From contig WTJB01000213.1 of NCBI GenBank assembly GCA_011526335.1, positions 1-8,798 of the forward strand: DNA of 8,798 nt, written 5' to 3'. The stretch comes from Candidatus Arcticimaribacter sp. (GTDB taxonomy: Bacteria > Bacteroidota > Bacteroidia > Flavobacteriales > Flavobacteriaceae). Numbering within the stretch: the stretch's first letter is position 1; every line of letters begins with the position of its first letter. This document shows, in pieces, positions 1-7,440 of the stretch. The position numbers were made by a program, and so were the translations under genes. The notes beneath the pieces are model-generated. The model had not been told where the DNA came from. It saw only the letters and a list, made by a program, of their open reading frames with translations, and searched no databases.

Positions 1-205
1 CAACATATAAAAAACCTTTATAGACCCCGCCATACTCATTTATTGCATTTAAAGTTGGTTCAATTATTTTCGTTTTAATTTTCAATTCTAAATTCTTACT
101 AAGAAGTCTTGATGGCGAATAACAACCCATCCCGCCTGTATTTTTACCTGTATCACCTTCACCAACTCTTTTATGGTCTTGAGCTGAACCCAATAATTTA
201 TAATT
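1..205 (-). CDS. purD: PurD (phosphoribosylamine--glycine ligase) internal fragment, N-terminus missing, cut by window edge
   Basis: The minus strand reads, in a frame different from inf[16 protein letters not shown], then [18 protein letters not shown], and ends at the window edge with YKGFLYV. SAQDHKR, GDTGxNTGGMG and GFLY are the signature of the ATP-grasp domain of GAR synthetase, which joins glycine to phosphoribosylamine in purine synthesis. These motifs lie around residues 210-290 of the usual ~425-residue enzyme, so about half the protein is absent upstream. The frame closes with a stop at 218-220 inside the infB coding end, and no start codon is available. The fragment is about 34% GC, clearly lower than the neighbouring infB. 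From memory, Bacteroidota PurD has AKDYKR and GAVSPV where this has AQDHKR and GCYSP, so it looks proteobacterial. An assembly chimera is the likeliest explanation; a real truncated gene is possible. The family call is firm; the exact right end is uncertain because the junction lies in A/T-only sequence. Confidence 0.85.
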
Positions 206-2885
206 TTTTCTTGACGGCTACCTCAGTGTAGAACTCAATAACATCTCCAATTTTGATGTCGTTGTAGTTTTTGATTTGAAGTCCACAATCGTATCCTTTC
301 GCCACTTCTTTTACGTCATCTTTAAATCGTTTTAGCGACGCTAAAGTCCCGGAATACTGAACGACTCCTTCACGAATAATACGGATGTTTGAGTTGCGAT
401 AGATTTTTCCAGAGGTAACCATACACCCAGCGATGGTTCCGATTTTTGAGATCTTAAAGGTCTCTCGAATCTCGGCATTACCAGTAACTTCTTCTTTCAT
501 TTCTGGCGACAACATGCCTTCCATCGCATCTTTTACATCATTGATGGCATCGTAGATGATGGAGTAAGATCGGATATCAATTTCCTCTTTCTCGGCAACT
601 GCACGGGCATTGCCCATCGGACGCACATTAAATCCGATAACGATAGCATCGGACGCAGAGGCCAAGAGGACATCAGATTCTGTGATTGCCCCGACTCCTT
701 TGTGAATGATATTGACTTGTATTTCCTCAGTAGAAAGCTTTTGAAGCGAATCGGTTAGGGCTTCTACCGAACCGTCAACATCCCCTTTAAGGATTATATT
801 GAGTTCTTTGAAGTCGCCTAAGGCAATACGACGACCAATTTCATCTAAGGTAATATGACGTTGTGTACGAACATTTTGTTCGCGCAACAATTGTGTTCTT
901 TTGGCGGCTATTTGCTTGGCTTCACGTTCATCTTCAAGAACATTGAAGTTATCTCCTGCCGTTGGCGCACCGTCCAATCCTAGGATAGAAACTGGCGTTG
1001 AAGGAGGAGCTTCTTTAAGGTCATTCCCGCGTTCATCGAACATGGCTTTGACTTTTCCAGAATGCTTCCCTGCCAAAATATAATCGCCTATACGAAGGGT
1101 TCCTGTTTGCACCAAAATCGTAGACACATATCCTCTTCCTTTGTCCAAATAAGCTTCGACAACGGTTCCTTTTGACTTTCGGTCTGGGTTGGCTTTTAAT
1201 TCCAACAGTTCGGCTTCTAAAAGTACTTTTTCTAAAAGTTCATTGACCCCTGTTCCTTTAAGGGCAGAGATGTCTTGTGACTGTACCTTTCCTCCCCATT
1301 CTTCTACCATGAGATTCATAGCGGCTAAACCTTCTTTGATCTTATCCGGGTTGGCTGTAGATTTATCTACTTTATTGATGGCAAATACAATAGGCACTCC
1401 AGCGGCTTGCGCATGACTGATGGCTTCTTTGGTTTGCGGCATAATACTGTCATCTGCAGCAATAACAATGATGGCAATATCCGTTACTTGAGCACCACGG
1501 GCACGCATAGCGGTAAAGGCTTCGTGACCAGGAGTGTCTAAGAAAGTAATTTTTTGACCACTCTCTAGCTCCACAGAATACGCCCCAATGTGCTGGGTTA
1601 TTCCTCCAGATTCTCCTGCGATAACATTTTCGCTACGGATATAGTCAAGCAAGGAAGTTTTTCCGTGATCTACGTGACCCATAACTGTTACGATGGGGGC
1701 ACGTAGTTCAAGTGCAGCTTCATCTTCTTCGGCTTCTTCTTCAAAAGTTTCCTCTAGATCACTTTTGACAAATTCGACCTGATACCCAAATTCATCCGCT
1801 ACTATACTGAGGGTTTCTGCATCCAAGCGTTGATTCATGGTAACCATGATTCCCAAACTCATACAGGTAGAGATGATCTCCGTACTTCCAATTTCCATAA
1901 GAGTGGCAATTTCACCAACGGTAATAAATTCGGTTACCTTTAGGATTTTGCTTTCAGCCTCAAGCTGTGCCTGCTCGTCTTCTGTCTTTTGACGGTGCTG
2001 TACACGTTTGTCTTTACGGTATTTTGCTCCTTTGGATTTATTGGATTTCCCTTGAAGTTTTTCGAGGGTTTCACGTATTTGCTTCTGTACTTCTTCTTCT
2101 GTAGGCTCTACCTTGGGTGTTGCCGCTGGTCGGGGTCTTTGTCTTTGTCCACCACGTCTGTTCTGGTTATTTCCTCCGCCGTTGGGCTTGGATCCAGTTC
2201 CCGTGTCTTTGCTAATTCTTTTGCGTTTCTTTTTACGCGCTTCTTCTACACTTTTCTCTTTCTGATTGAACTTGTCGAGGTCAATGGTCTGGCCCGTTTT
2301 CTTTGGCCCAGTGAGCTTGGTGTATTTGGTGGTGATGGTCTCGTTTTCTGCTGCGGGAGCTTCTGCTTTTTCTTTTTCTGGAGTTGCTTTTGGCGCTTCA
2401 GCTGCTTTGGCTTGCGGTTCTTCCTTTTTTACAACTTCTTTTTCTTTCGGGGCTTCTACCGCCTGCGGTTCTTCTTTAACGGGGGCTTTTGGCGCTTCCG
2501 CTTTCGGTTCCGGCTTTGGGGTAGTTTTGGGTTCTAGATCAATTTTGCCGACCGCCTTAGGTTTATCGACCACCGCTCGGGCTTTGATAACTTCTTGTCG
2601 TGCTTTTTCCCGCTCTAGTTTCTCTTGCTCTAAACGCTCTTGTTCCAAACGAAGAGATTCTTTCTCTTTCCGTTTTTCCTCGCTGATCTCTGCAGAAGCG
2701 TCGCGTTTGGATTTATCCGTCTGAAATTCATCCAACAGCACATTATATACCTCTTGGGCAATTTTGGTTGTTGGACGGGCTTCAATCTCATGTCCCTTTG
2801 AAGAAAGGAACTCCACAGCGCGGTCCAAAGAAATGTTTAGTTCACGAAGAACTTTATTTAATCGTATTACGGGTTGATCTGACAT
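198..2885 (-). CDS. infB: Translation initiation factor IF2
   Basis: IF2 is the cytoplasmic GTPase that places initiator fMet-tRNA on the 30S subunit and promotes 50S joining. The 895-residue product starts with an IF2 N-terminal helical module (residues 1-55). A long charged linker rich in Lys, Glu, Ala and Pro follows (about 60-185), then a basic Gly/Asn/Arg-rich stretch (215-255) and a second N-terminal-type module (about 312-375). The G domain is complete: G1 GHVDHGKT at 403-410, G2 GGIT at 427-430, G3 DTPGH at 450-454, G4 NKVD at 504-507 and G5 SALK at 540-543. Domains II to IV follow and the protein ends naturally in VAVKKKL. Length suits the long-linker IF2 of Bacteroidota. The ATG at 2883-2885 gives the canonical N-terminus. 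It is the last gene of the rimP-nusA-infB operon, 48 bp behind nusA. The sequence after its stop does not look native. Confidence 0.98.
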   Translation of the reverse strand: MSDQPVIRLNKVLRELNISLDRAVEFLSSKGHEIEARPTTKIAQEVYNVLLDEFQTDKSKRDASAEISEEKRKEKESLRLEQERLEQEKLEREKARQEVIKARAVVDKPKAVGKIDLEPKTTPKPEPKAEAPKAPVKEEPQAVEAPKEKEVVKKEEPQAKAAEAPKATPEKEKAEAPAAENETITTKYTKLTGPKKTGQTIDLDKFNQKEKSVEEARKKKRKRISKDTGTGSKPNGGGNNQNRRGGQRQRPRPAATPKVEPTEEEVQKQIRETLEKLQGKSNKSKGAKYRKDKRVQHRQKTEDEQAQLEAESKILKVTEFITVGEIATLMEIGSTEIISTCMSLGIMVTMNQRLDAETLSIVADEFGYQVEFVKSDLEETFEEEAEEDEAALELRAPIVTVMGHVDHGKTSLLDYIRSENVIAGESGGITQHIGAYSVELESGQKITFLDTPGHEAFTAMRARGAQVTDIAIIVIAADDSIMPQTKEAISHAQAAGVPIVFAINKVDKSTANPDKIKEGLAAMNLMVEEWGGKVQSQDISALKGTGVNELLEKVLLEAELLELKANPDRKSKGTVVEAYLDKGRGYVSTILVQTGTLRIGDYILAGKHSGKVKAMFDERGNDLKEAPPSTPVSILGLDGAPTAGDNFNVLEDEREAKQIAAKRTQLLREQNVRTQRHITLDEIGRRIALGDFKELNIILKGDVDGSVEALTDSLQKLSTEEIQVNIIHKGVGAITESDVLLASASDAIVIGFNVRPMGNARAVAEKEEIDIRSYSIIYDAINDVKDAMEGMLSPEMKEEVTGNAEIRETFKISKIGTIAGCMVTSGKIYRNSNIRIIREGVVQYSGTLASLKRFKDDVKEVAKGYDCGLQIKNYNDIKIGDVIEFYTEVAVKKKL

Positions 2886-2910
2886 ATATTTTCAATGTTC
2901 GGGTTCAAAA

Positions 2911-2930
2911 ATAGGGAATTTATTTCCTAT
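2911..2930 (-). promoter_or_regulatory. Small hairpin with T5 and overlapping -7-like box in the nusA-infB spacer
   Basis: Just after the nusA stop, the minus strand has ATAGGAA, a five-base loop, and TTCCCTAT, pairing with one bulged C; T5 overlaps the base of the stem. The same T tract forms TATTTTTG (2906-2913), a perfect match to the Bacteroidota -7 consensus TAnnTTTG, about 20 bp before the infB ATG. No -33 box at suitable spacing was found. It could be a weak intra-operon terminator, an mRNA processing or stability hairpin, a secondary infB promoter, or chance in an A/T-rich spacer. Confidence 0.25.
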
Positions 2931-2933
2931 GCC

Positions 2934-4166
2934 TTATTCTTCAAACTCCTCTTTTAAAATTTTAATGACTTCCTGAATGGTTTCTTCTTCTAAATCGGTG
3001 CGGTTTATCAAATCAGAAAGATCCAATTCCAAAATACTTTTGGCGGTATCTAAACCTACTTTTTGGAACTCTTCTATTACCCAGGCATCGATTTCGTCAG
3101 AGAATTCTGAAAGTTCTACATCCTCTTCTACTCCTTCGCGGTAAACGTCAATTTCAAAACCGGTGAGTTGACCAGCCAATCGAATATTGGTTCCGCCTTT
3201 CCCGATCGCTTTTGACACCTCTTCTGGGTTTAAAAGCACCTGCACGCGTTTATTTTCTTCATCGATTTTCAATGAATTTATCTTGGCCGGTGAAAGCGCA
3301 CGGGTAATGTAAAGTTGTAAGTTGTTGGTATAGTTGATCACGTCAATATTTTCATTGCCAAGTTCTCTAACGATCCCGTGTATTCTAGACCCTTTCATCC
3401 CAACACAAGCCCCTACCGGATCGATTCTATCGTCATAAGAATCTACGGCTACTTTGGCTTTTTCTCCTGGAATACGCACAGCATTTTTTATGTTGATAAG
3501 CCCATCAAATACTTCAGGGATTTCTTGTTCAAAAAGCTTTTCTAAAAACTTAGGAGACGTTCTTGAGAATAAAATTCTGGGTTTGTTGCCACGGAGTTCA
3601 ACACTGTCGATTATCCCACGTACATTATCTCCTTTTCGATAAAAATCTGAGGGGATTTGGCGGTCTTTAGGAAGGATTAATTCATTCCCTTCGTCATCCA
3701 ATAAGATCACCTCTCTATTGCGAATATGATGCACCTCAGCCGTGTACAACTCTCCTTCCAACTCCTTAAATTGTTTGAAGATATTGGTACTGTCGTGTTC
3801 GTGAATTTTAGCAATCAGGTTTTGGCGTAAAGACAAGATTGAGCGTCTTCCAAGGTCGATCAATTTTACCTCTTCTGACACATCTTCGCCCACTTCAAAA
3901 TCAGGTTCAATTTTTTGCGCTTCACTCAGCTCAATCTCCTGATTAGGATCTTCTACAGCTCCATTGGCAACTACAATTCGGTTTCGCCAAATTTCCAAGT
4001 CCCCTTTATCGGGATTGATAATGATATCAAAGTTTTCATCTGAACCAAACTTGCGTTTTAAGGTGTTGCGAAACACCTCTTCCAAAATCACCATTAGTGT
4101 GACTCTGTCAATTAATTTTTCATCTTTAAATTCTGAAAACGAATCAATAAGTGCTAGATTTTCCAT
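2934..4166 (-). CDS. nusA: Transcription termination/antitermination factor NusA
   Basis: NusA binds RNA polymerase and nascent RNA and modulates pausing, intrinsic termination and antitermination. The 410-residue protein has the usual order. An N-terminal RNAP-binding domain covers about residues 1-130 (containing GRRSILSLRQNL near 106-117). An S1 domain lies around 136-202 (GELYTAEVHHI to PRILFSR). KH1 has DPVGACVGMKGSRI at 249-262 and KH2 has AIGKGGTNIRLAG at 320-332. A short acidic helical tail (about 370-410) replaces the longer acidic repeat region of the E. coli protein, which is normal for many non-enterobacterial NusA proteins. The start ATG at 4164-4166 is 8 bp behind the rimP stop, indicating tight transcriptional coupling and possibly translational coupling. 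No Shine-Dalgarno is obvious, as expected in Bacteroidota. NusA could feed back on the terminator-like leader of its own operon, as autoregulation is known in E. coli; here that is inference. Confidence 0.98.
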   Translation of the reverse strand: MENLALIDSFSEFKDEKLIDRVTLMVILEEVFRNTLKRKFGSDENFDIIINPDKGDLEIWRNRIVVANGAVEDPNQEIELSEAQKIEPDFEVGEDVSEEVKLIDLGRRSILSLRQNLIAKIHEHDSTNIFKQFKELEGELYTAEVHHIRNREVILLDDEGNELILPKDRQIPSDFYRKGDNVRGIIDSVELRGNKPRILFSRTSPKFLEKLFEQEIPEVFDGLINIKNAVRIPGEKAKVAVDSYDDRIDPVGACVGMKGSRIHGIVRELGNENIDVINYTNNLQLYITRALSPAKINSLKIDEENKRVQVLLNPEEVSKAIGKGGTNIRLAGQLTGFEIDVYREGVEEDVELSEFSDEIDAWVIEEFQKVGLDTAKSILELDLSDLINRTDLEEETIQEVIKILKEEFEE

Positions 4167-4174
4167 GGTCTTTC

Positions 4175-4639
4175 TTATAGGTTTAAAATCACTTTTGCCT
4201 CATCAATTAGGCTGTATTCTATAGTTTTTGTTTTGGTGACGGTTACTTTTCCTTTTCCCACCGGCTTGGGTTCTCGGGCTTTCCACTCCAAGACAATGGC
4301 CTGATCATCGGCTTGAACCAAATTACCTTTGAAGGCTGCATTCTCTGATTTTACTTCTAGTTTCCGCCCAATGTTTTTAATGAATTGTCGTGTTTGAACC
4401 AAGGGAGAACCAACGCCTACCGAGCCTACTTCAAGAGAAAAGTCTACTTCTTCTCTGTCCAGATTATGCTCAATCTTCCGGCTTACTTGCATGCATTGCT
4501 CTAAGGTCACACCTTTGTCGCCGTCAAGCGTTACCCGAATAGAGTGGTCTGCTCCTATGCTGAGTTTAATCAGGAACAAATCCGGTTGCTCTGTCAAAGC
4601 TTCGTTCAATAATTTTTCTACACTTTCTTTAAAATCCAT
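4175..4639 (-). CDS. rimP: Ribosome maturation factor RimP
   Basis: RimP is a small cytoplasmic factor needed for maturation of the 30S subunit. The 154-residue length is typical. The N-terminal domain shows the family pattern around residues 46-80: LEQCMQVSRKIEHNLD, then VDFSLEVGSVGVGSPL. The latter corresponds to the usual LEVSSPGLDRPL motif, with the SSPG core changed to GSVG, a divergence I associate with flavobacterial homologues. RQFIKNIGRKLEV at 84-96 begins the second half, an SH3-like C-terminal domain ending at the TAA. Position immediately before nusA and infB is the conserved arrangement across bacteria and supports the call. The ATG (4637-4639) follows a T9 run by two bases, so the leader has no room for a conventional ribosome binding site outside the hairpin tract. 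An in-frame alternative start is not evident near the N-terminus. Confidence 0.95.
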   Translation of the reverse strand: MDFKESVEKLLNEALTEQPDLFLIKLSIGADHSIRVTLDGDKGVTLEQCMQVSRKIEHNLDREEVDFSLEVGSVGVGSPLVQTRQFIKNIGRKLEVKSENAAFKGNLVQADDQAIVLEWKAREPKPVGKGKVTVTKTKTIEYSLIDEAKVILNL

Positions 4640-4641
4640 TT

Positions 4642-4668
4642 AAAAAAAAAGGGGACTAAAAGTCTCCC
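4642..4668 (-). terminator. Terminator-like hairpin plus T9 in the rimP leader (candidate attenuator)
   Basis: On the minus strand GGGAGACTTTTAGTCCCC folds as GGG/CCC and GACT/AGTC with one bulged A and a TTT loop, followed by a run of nine T (4642-4650). That is the layout of an intrinsic terminator. It lies downstream of the candidate -7 box at 4691-4698 and ends two bases before the rimP ATG. As the gene upstream is divergent, the only transcript it could terminate is that of rimP-nusA-infB itself, which suggests attenuation. On the plus strand the U tract would be missing. Confidence 0.6.
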
Positions 4669-4690
4669 AATCATTAGTTTAGAATGCGTG

Positions 4691-4698
4691 CAAATATA
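4691..4698 (-). promoter_or_regulatory. Candidate -7 box for the rimP-nusA-infB operon
   Basis: The minus strand reads TATATTTG, an exact match to the Bacteroidota primary sigma -7 consensus TAnnTTTG. Transcription would start around 4684-4687 and give a leader of about 45-50 nt carrying the terminator-like hairpin. No clear TTG-type -33 box is present about 20 bp upstream, so the call rests on the -7 element and position. Confidence 0.5.
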
Positions 4699-4726
4699 AG
4701 AATTTAATTTTAAAACCGTGTTTTCT

Positions 4727-4736
4727 TTCCCGGGAA
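4727..4736. promoter_or_regulatory. 10-bp perfect palindrome between divergent promoters
   Basis: TTCCCGGGAA is perfectly self-complementary and is the only G/C-rich block in the divergent spacer. It lies just upstream of both candidate promoters, a position suited to an operator, but it is short, single-copy, and could occur by chance in 140 bp. Confidence 0.2.
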
Positions 4737-4738
4737 TC

Positions 4739-4773
4739 TTTGTGGGGTAAAATTCTAAAAATATGTACATTTA
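4739..4773 (+). promoter_or_regulatory. Candidate promoter for the vWA/AAA+ operon
   Basis: TTTG at 4739-4742 and TACATTTA at 4766-4773 resemble the Bacteroidota -33 (TTTG) and -7 (TAnnTTTG, last base mismatched) elements. The 23-bp gap is at the long end of the usual range. The expected start of transcription falls within a few bases of the ATG at 4780, so the message would be leaderless or nearly so. Confidence 0.35.
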
Positions 4774-4779
4774 GGGGCT

Positions 4780-5904
4780 ATGAAATATGAAATCACTTCC
4801 CTTGGAATTCGGTTTACCAAAGCGCATGCAAAAAAGCAAACGCCTTTTGAACGTTTGTTTGAAATTTTTAAAGAGCTGATCACCCATACCTCAGGCGACT
4901 TTGACGAAGCCATCGATTGGTTGCGTGAACTGGACAAGGAATATCAACTCACCGATGAAAATTATACCATTGATGATTTTGTAGAAGACCTATTAAAAAA
5001 AGCTTACATCCAACCCAAAGGAGGGGGAACAGGTGCTGGAGCGGGAATGTCGCTGACCCCAAAAACGGAAAAACTTTTACGCGAACATGCGCTTAAACAA
5101 ATTTTTGGGAAGCTAAAGCGCTCTAGTTCGGGAAACCACAAAACCAAAAAACTAGGACAAGGCGAAGACAGTACAGGAGAATTTAAAGCCTATCAGTTTG
5201 GGGATGCCCTAGAAAAGATAGACATGACCCAGAGCATTAAAAATGCTCAAATTCGATCTGTAGGACAAGATTTCACCTTACAGCATGATGATTTGGTCGT
5301 AGAGGACAGTTTCTTTAAAACTCAAATGAGTACGGTTCTGATGATTGATATTAGCCATAGTATGATTCTTTATGGCGAAGATCGCATTACTCCAGCCAAA
5401 AAAGTGGCCATGGCCCTCGCAGAACTCATTACCACTCGTTATCCTAAAGACACCCTAGACATCTTGGTTTTTGGAAATGACGCTTGGCCCATTTCCCTCA
5501 AAGAGGTTCCTTATCTAGAGGTAGGTCCTTTTCATACCAATACCGTTGCGGGTCTAGAATTGGCGATGGATATACTTCGAAGAAAAAAGAACAGCAACAA
5601 ACAAATTTTTATGATTACCGACGGGAAACCCAGTTGCCTCAAACTCCCTGACGGTAGTTATTATAAAAACAGTGTTGGACTAGACGATACCATTGTAGAA
5701 AAATGTTACAACATGGCCCGTCAAGCCAAAAAATTACACATCCCCATTACCACATTTATGATTGCACAGGACCCCTATTTGCAGCAATTTGTTCGCACTT
5801 TTACCGAAGCCAACCGTGGAAAAGCTTTTTTCACTGGACTCAAAGGGTTGGGGGAAATGATTTTTGAAGACTATGAAAAAAACAGAAAAAAACGCTTAGA
5901 ATAA
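4780..5904 (+). CDS. vWA-domain protein (COG4867-like), partner of the adjacent AAA+ ATPase
   Basis: The 374-residue protein has no signal peptide or membrane segment and should be cytoplasmic. Residues 1-75 form a predicted helical region. A Gly-rich hinge (81-90) and a Lys-rich segment (about 93-125) follow. The vWA domain occupies about 184-365. Its metal-ion-dependent adhesion site is complete: D190-I-S-H-S194 (DxSxS), T253 in the HTNT segment, and D281 in ITDGKPS. It therefore should bind Mg2+ and a partner ligand. The pattern (a vWA domain at the C-terminus, encoded next to a MoxR/ChlI-like ATPase) resembles the uncharacterised COG4867-type vWA proteins I know from Actinobacteria, and more distantly ChlD/BchD and CoxE-type proteins. 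By analogy it would be the adaptor that couples ATP hydrolysis by its neighbour to remodelling of, or metal insertion into, a client protein. The client is unknown. It starts at the first ATG, and MKYEITSLGIRF suits a mature N-terminus. Confidence 0.85.
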   Translation: MKYEITSLGIRFTKAHAKKQTPFERLFEIFKELITHTSGDFDEAIDWLRELDKEYQLTDENYTIDDFVEDLLKKAYIQPKGGGTGAGAGMSLTPKTEKLLREHALKQIFGKLKRSSSGNHKTKKLGQGEDSTGEFKAYQFGDALEKIDMTQSIKNAQIRSVGQDFTLQHDDLVVEDSFFKTQMSTVLMIDISHSMILYGEDRITPAKKVAMALAELITTRYPKDTLDILVFGNDAWPISLKEVPYLEVGPFHTNTVAGLELAMDILRRKKNSNKQIFMITDGKPSCLKLPDGSYYKNSVGLDDTIVEKCYNMARQAKKLHIPITTFMIAQDPYLQQFVRTFTEANRGKAFFTGLKGLGEMIFEDYEKNRKKRLE

Positions 5905-5912
5905 AGAAAAGA

Positions 5913-7376
5913 ATGAATGCACCAGAAATTACTACCCTAGGAGCCCTAAAAAAAACGGATTATCGCCCGCAAAGTATCCAAGAAGAATTGGCCAAAAATC
6001 TCCGTCATCGCCTCCAGGCCGGTATTCCCACCTTTGATGGGCTTATTGGATATGAAAATACCGTAATCCCAGATGTGGAACGCGCCATACTTTCCGGGCA
6101 CAATATCAATTTACTCGGTCTGCGAGGTCAGGCAAAAACACGCCTAGCCCGACAAATGACACAATTATTAGAAGAATGGGTCCCCGTGGTGGCTGGATCA
6201 GAAATCAATGACGATCCTCTGGCGCCAATAAGTCGAGAAGCCAAAGAATTGATCGCTTCTAAAGGGGACGAAACCCCTATTGCATGGTTACACCGAGACG
6301 ATCGGTTTTTTGAAAAATTGGCCACTCCTGATGTTACCGTTGCCGACCTTATCGGGGATGTAGATCCGATAAAAGCCGCCAATTTAAAACTCTCTTATGC
6401 TGACGAGCGGGTGATCCACTTTGGGATGATTCCACGAGCGCACCGTTGTATTTTTGTACTGAATGAATTGCCTGATCTTCAAGCGCGAATTCAGGTCGCT
6501 TTGTTCTCTATCCTACAAGAAAAGGAAATTCAAATTCGTGGTTTTAAGCTACGCCTCCCCATTGAAACCCAAATTATCTTTACTGCCAATCCAGAAGATT
6601 ACACCAACAGAGGAAGTATTGTCACTCCCCTAAAAGATCGAATCGGATCACAAATTCTAACCCATTATCCTCACAATCGTGAAGTGGCAAAAGCCATTAC
6701 CGCACAAGAAGTAAAAATGGATAAAGAGCTAAAGGAGAAAATTCACATCCCTGAATTGGCTCGCGAATTGCTAGAACAAATAGGATTTGAGGCGCGAAAA
6801 AGCGAATATGTAGATGCCAAAAGTGGGGTAAGTGCTCGGATGAGCATTACCGCTTTCGAAAACCTGATTAGTACAGCAGAACGCCGGCTACTGATTTCAG
6901 GAGAAAAGAGTACAAGCTTACGCATGTCAGATTTTTTAGGCATTATCCCAGCGATCAACGGAAAGGTTGAACTGGTCTATGAAGGAGAACAAGAAGGAGC
7001 CGAACAAATCTCTTACCACCTAATTTCTCAGGCGTGTAAAACCCTCTTCCCTTCGTATTTCCCTGAAATAAAAAAATTGGAAAAACAAGATGAAGTTGGT
7101 CCCTATGATAAACTTTTAGGCTGGTTCTTTAGTGACAATGAGCTTTTTTTGGAAGACACCTTAGACGACAGCTTGTACTGCGATACGCTAGAAAACTTAC
7201 CCGATATTCAAAATATTATCCAAGCCCATCAAGCGGATTGCGATCCAAAAGACCTTCATTTTATGATGGAATTTTTGCTGTGGGGGCTTGAGGCCAACAA
7301 AAGACTGAATAAATACAGAACCTTAGAAGGCTTTCAGTTTAAAGACGCCTTAGGAAGCTACATCAGCGGCTTATAA
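5913..7376 (+). CDS. AAA+ ATPase of the MoxR / Mg-chelatase subunit I-like group
   Basis: This is a 487-residue cytoplasmic AAA+ ATPase. The Walker A motif is GLRGQAKT at 69-76, with Ala before the Lys as in MoxR/RavA proteins. The Walker B segment is IFVLNELPDL at 180-189, with Asn184 where most AAA+ proteins have Asp and the catalytic Glu185 kept. An insert containing WLHRDDRF and VTVADLIGDVDP (125-152) precedes it. Sensor 1 is N226 in TANPEDYTNRG, the arginine finger is probably R243 in PLKDRIGS, and sensor 2 is near R309 in SARMS. The C-terminal 130 residues are helical and unassigned. It is commonly labelled magnesium chelatase, but no ChlH/BchH or other chlorophyll gene is in view, so that name is not supported. 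The gene starts 8 bp after the vWA stop, preceded by an AAAGAAAAGA tract that may serve as a weak ribosome binding site. The two products almost certainly act as a pair. Confidence 0.88.
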   Translation: MNAPEITTLGALKKTDYRPQSIQEELAKNLRHRLQAGIPTFDGLIGYENTVIPDVERAILSGHNINLLGLRGQAKTRLARQMTQLLEEWVPVVAGSEINDDPLAPISREAKELIASKGDETPIAWLHRDDRFFEKLATPDVTVADLIGDVDPIKAANLKLSYADERVIHFGMIPRAHRCIFVLNELPDLQARIQVALFSILQEKEIQIRGFKLRLPIETQIIFTANPEDYTNRGSIVTPLKDRIGSQILTHYPHNREVAKAITAQEVKMDKELKEKIHIPELARELLEQIGFEARKSEYVDAKSGVSARMSITAFENLISTAERRLLISGEKSTSLRMSDFLGIIPAINGKVELVYEGEQEGAEQISYHLISQACKTLFPSYFPEIKKLEKQDEVGPYDKLLGWFFSDNELFLEDTLDDSLYCDTLENLPDIQNIIQAHQADCDPKDLHFMMEFLLWGLEANKRLNKYRTLEGFQFKDALGSYISGL

Positions 7377-7383
7377 AAAAATA

Positions 7384-7440
7384 GCTATACTTGTAGGTGT
7401 AAACCTAATCTTCAAATGGTTTACCCCAAATAGGTATAGC
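7384..7440 (+). promoter_or_regulatory. Long imperfect hairpin ending at the MATE start codon
   Basis: Outer arms GCTATAC (7384-7390) and GTATAGC (7434-7440) are perfectly complementary, and inner arms GTAAACC (7399-7405) and GGTTTAC (7418-7424) form a second helix around a 12-base loop. GG (7396-7397) and CC (7426-7427) extend the inner helix past one mismatch. The structure fills almost the whole spacer between the ATPase stop and the MATE ATG, and its right arm touches the ATG. No T tract follows, so a classical terminator is unlikely. TATACTTG (7386-7393) also resembles a -7 box with one mismatch, in which case only the inner helix would be transcribed as 5' leader. Confidence 0.4.

Noticed and set aside
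2340..2530. Repeat-like stretch in infB
   Set aside because: KEEPQA occurs twice and APKA-like units recur, but this is the ordinary compositionally biased linker of IF2, not a repeat element.
1989..2724. Long plus-strand open frames (182 and 152 codons) opposite the IF2 linker
   Set aside because: They are antisense shadows of the Lys/Glu/Ala/Pro-rich linker; the translations are Phe-rich or Ser-rich low-complexity sequence with no domain, while infB is intact on the other strand.
4780..7376. Magnesium chelatase subunits D and I for chlorophyll synthesis
   Set aside because: Fold-level similarity is real, but no large ChlH/BchH subunit or other pigment gene is seen, the vWA protein lacks the N-terminal AAA domain of ChlD, and the ATPase carries the NELPDL signature.
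7384..7440. Intrinsic terminator of the vWA/AAA+ operon
   Set aside because: The hairpin is imperfect, has a 12-base loop, and is followed by the MATE ATG rather than a T run.
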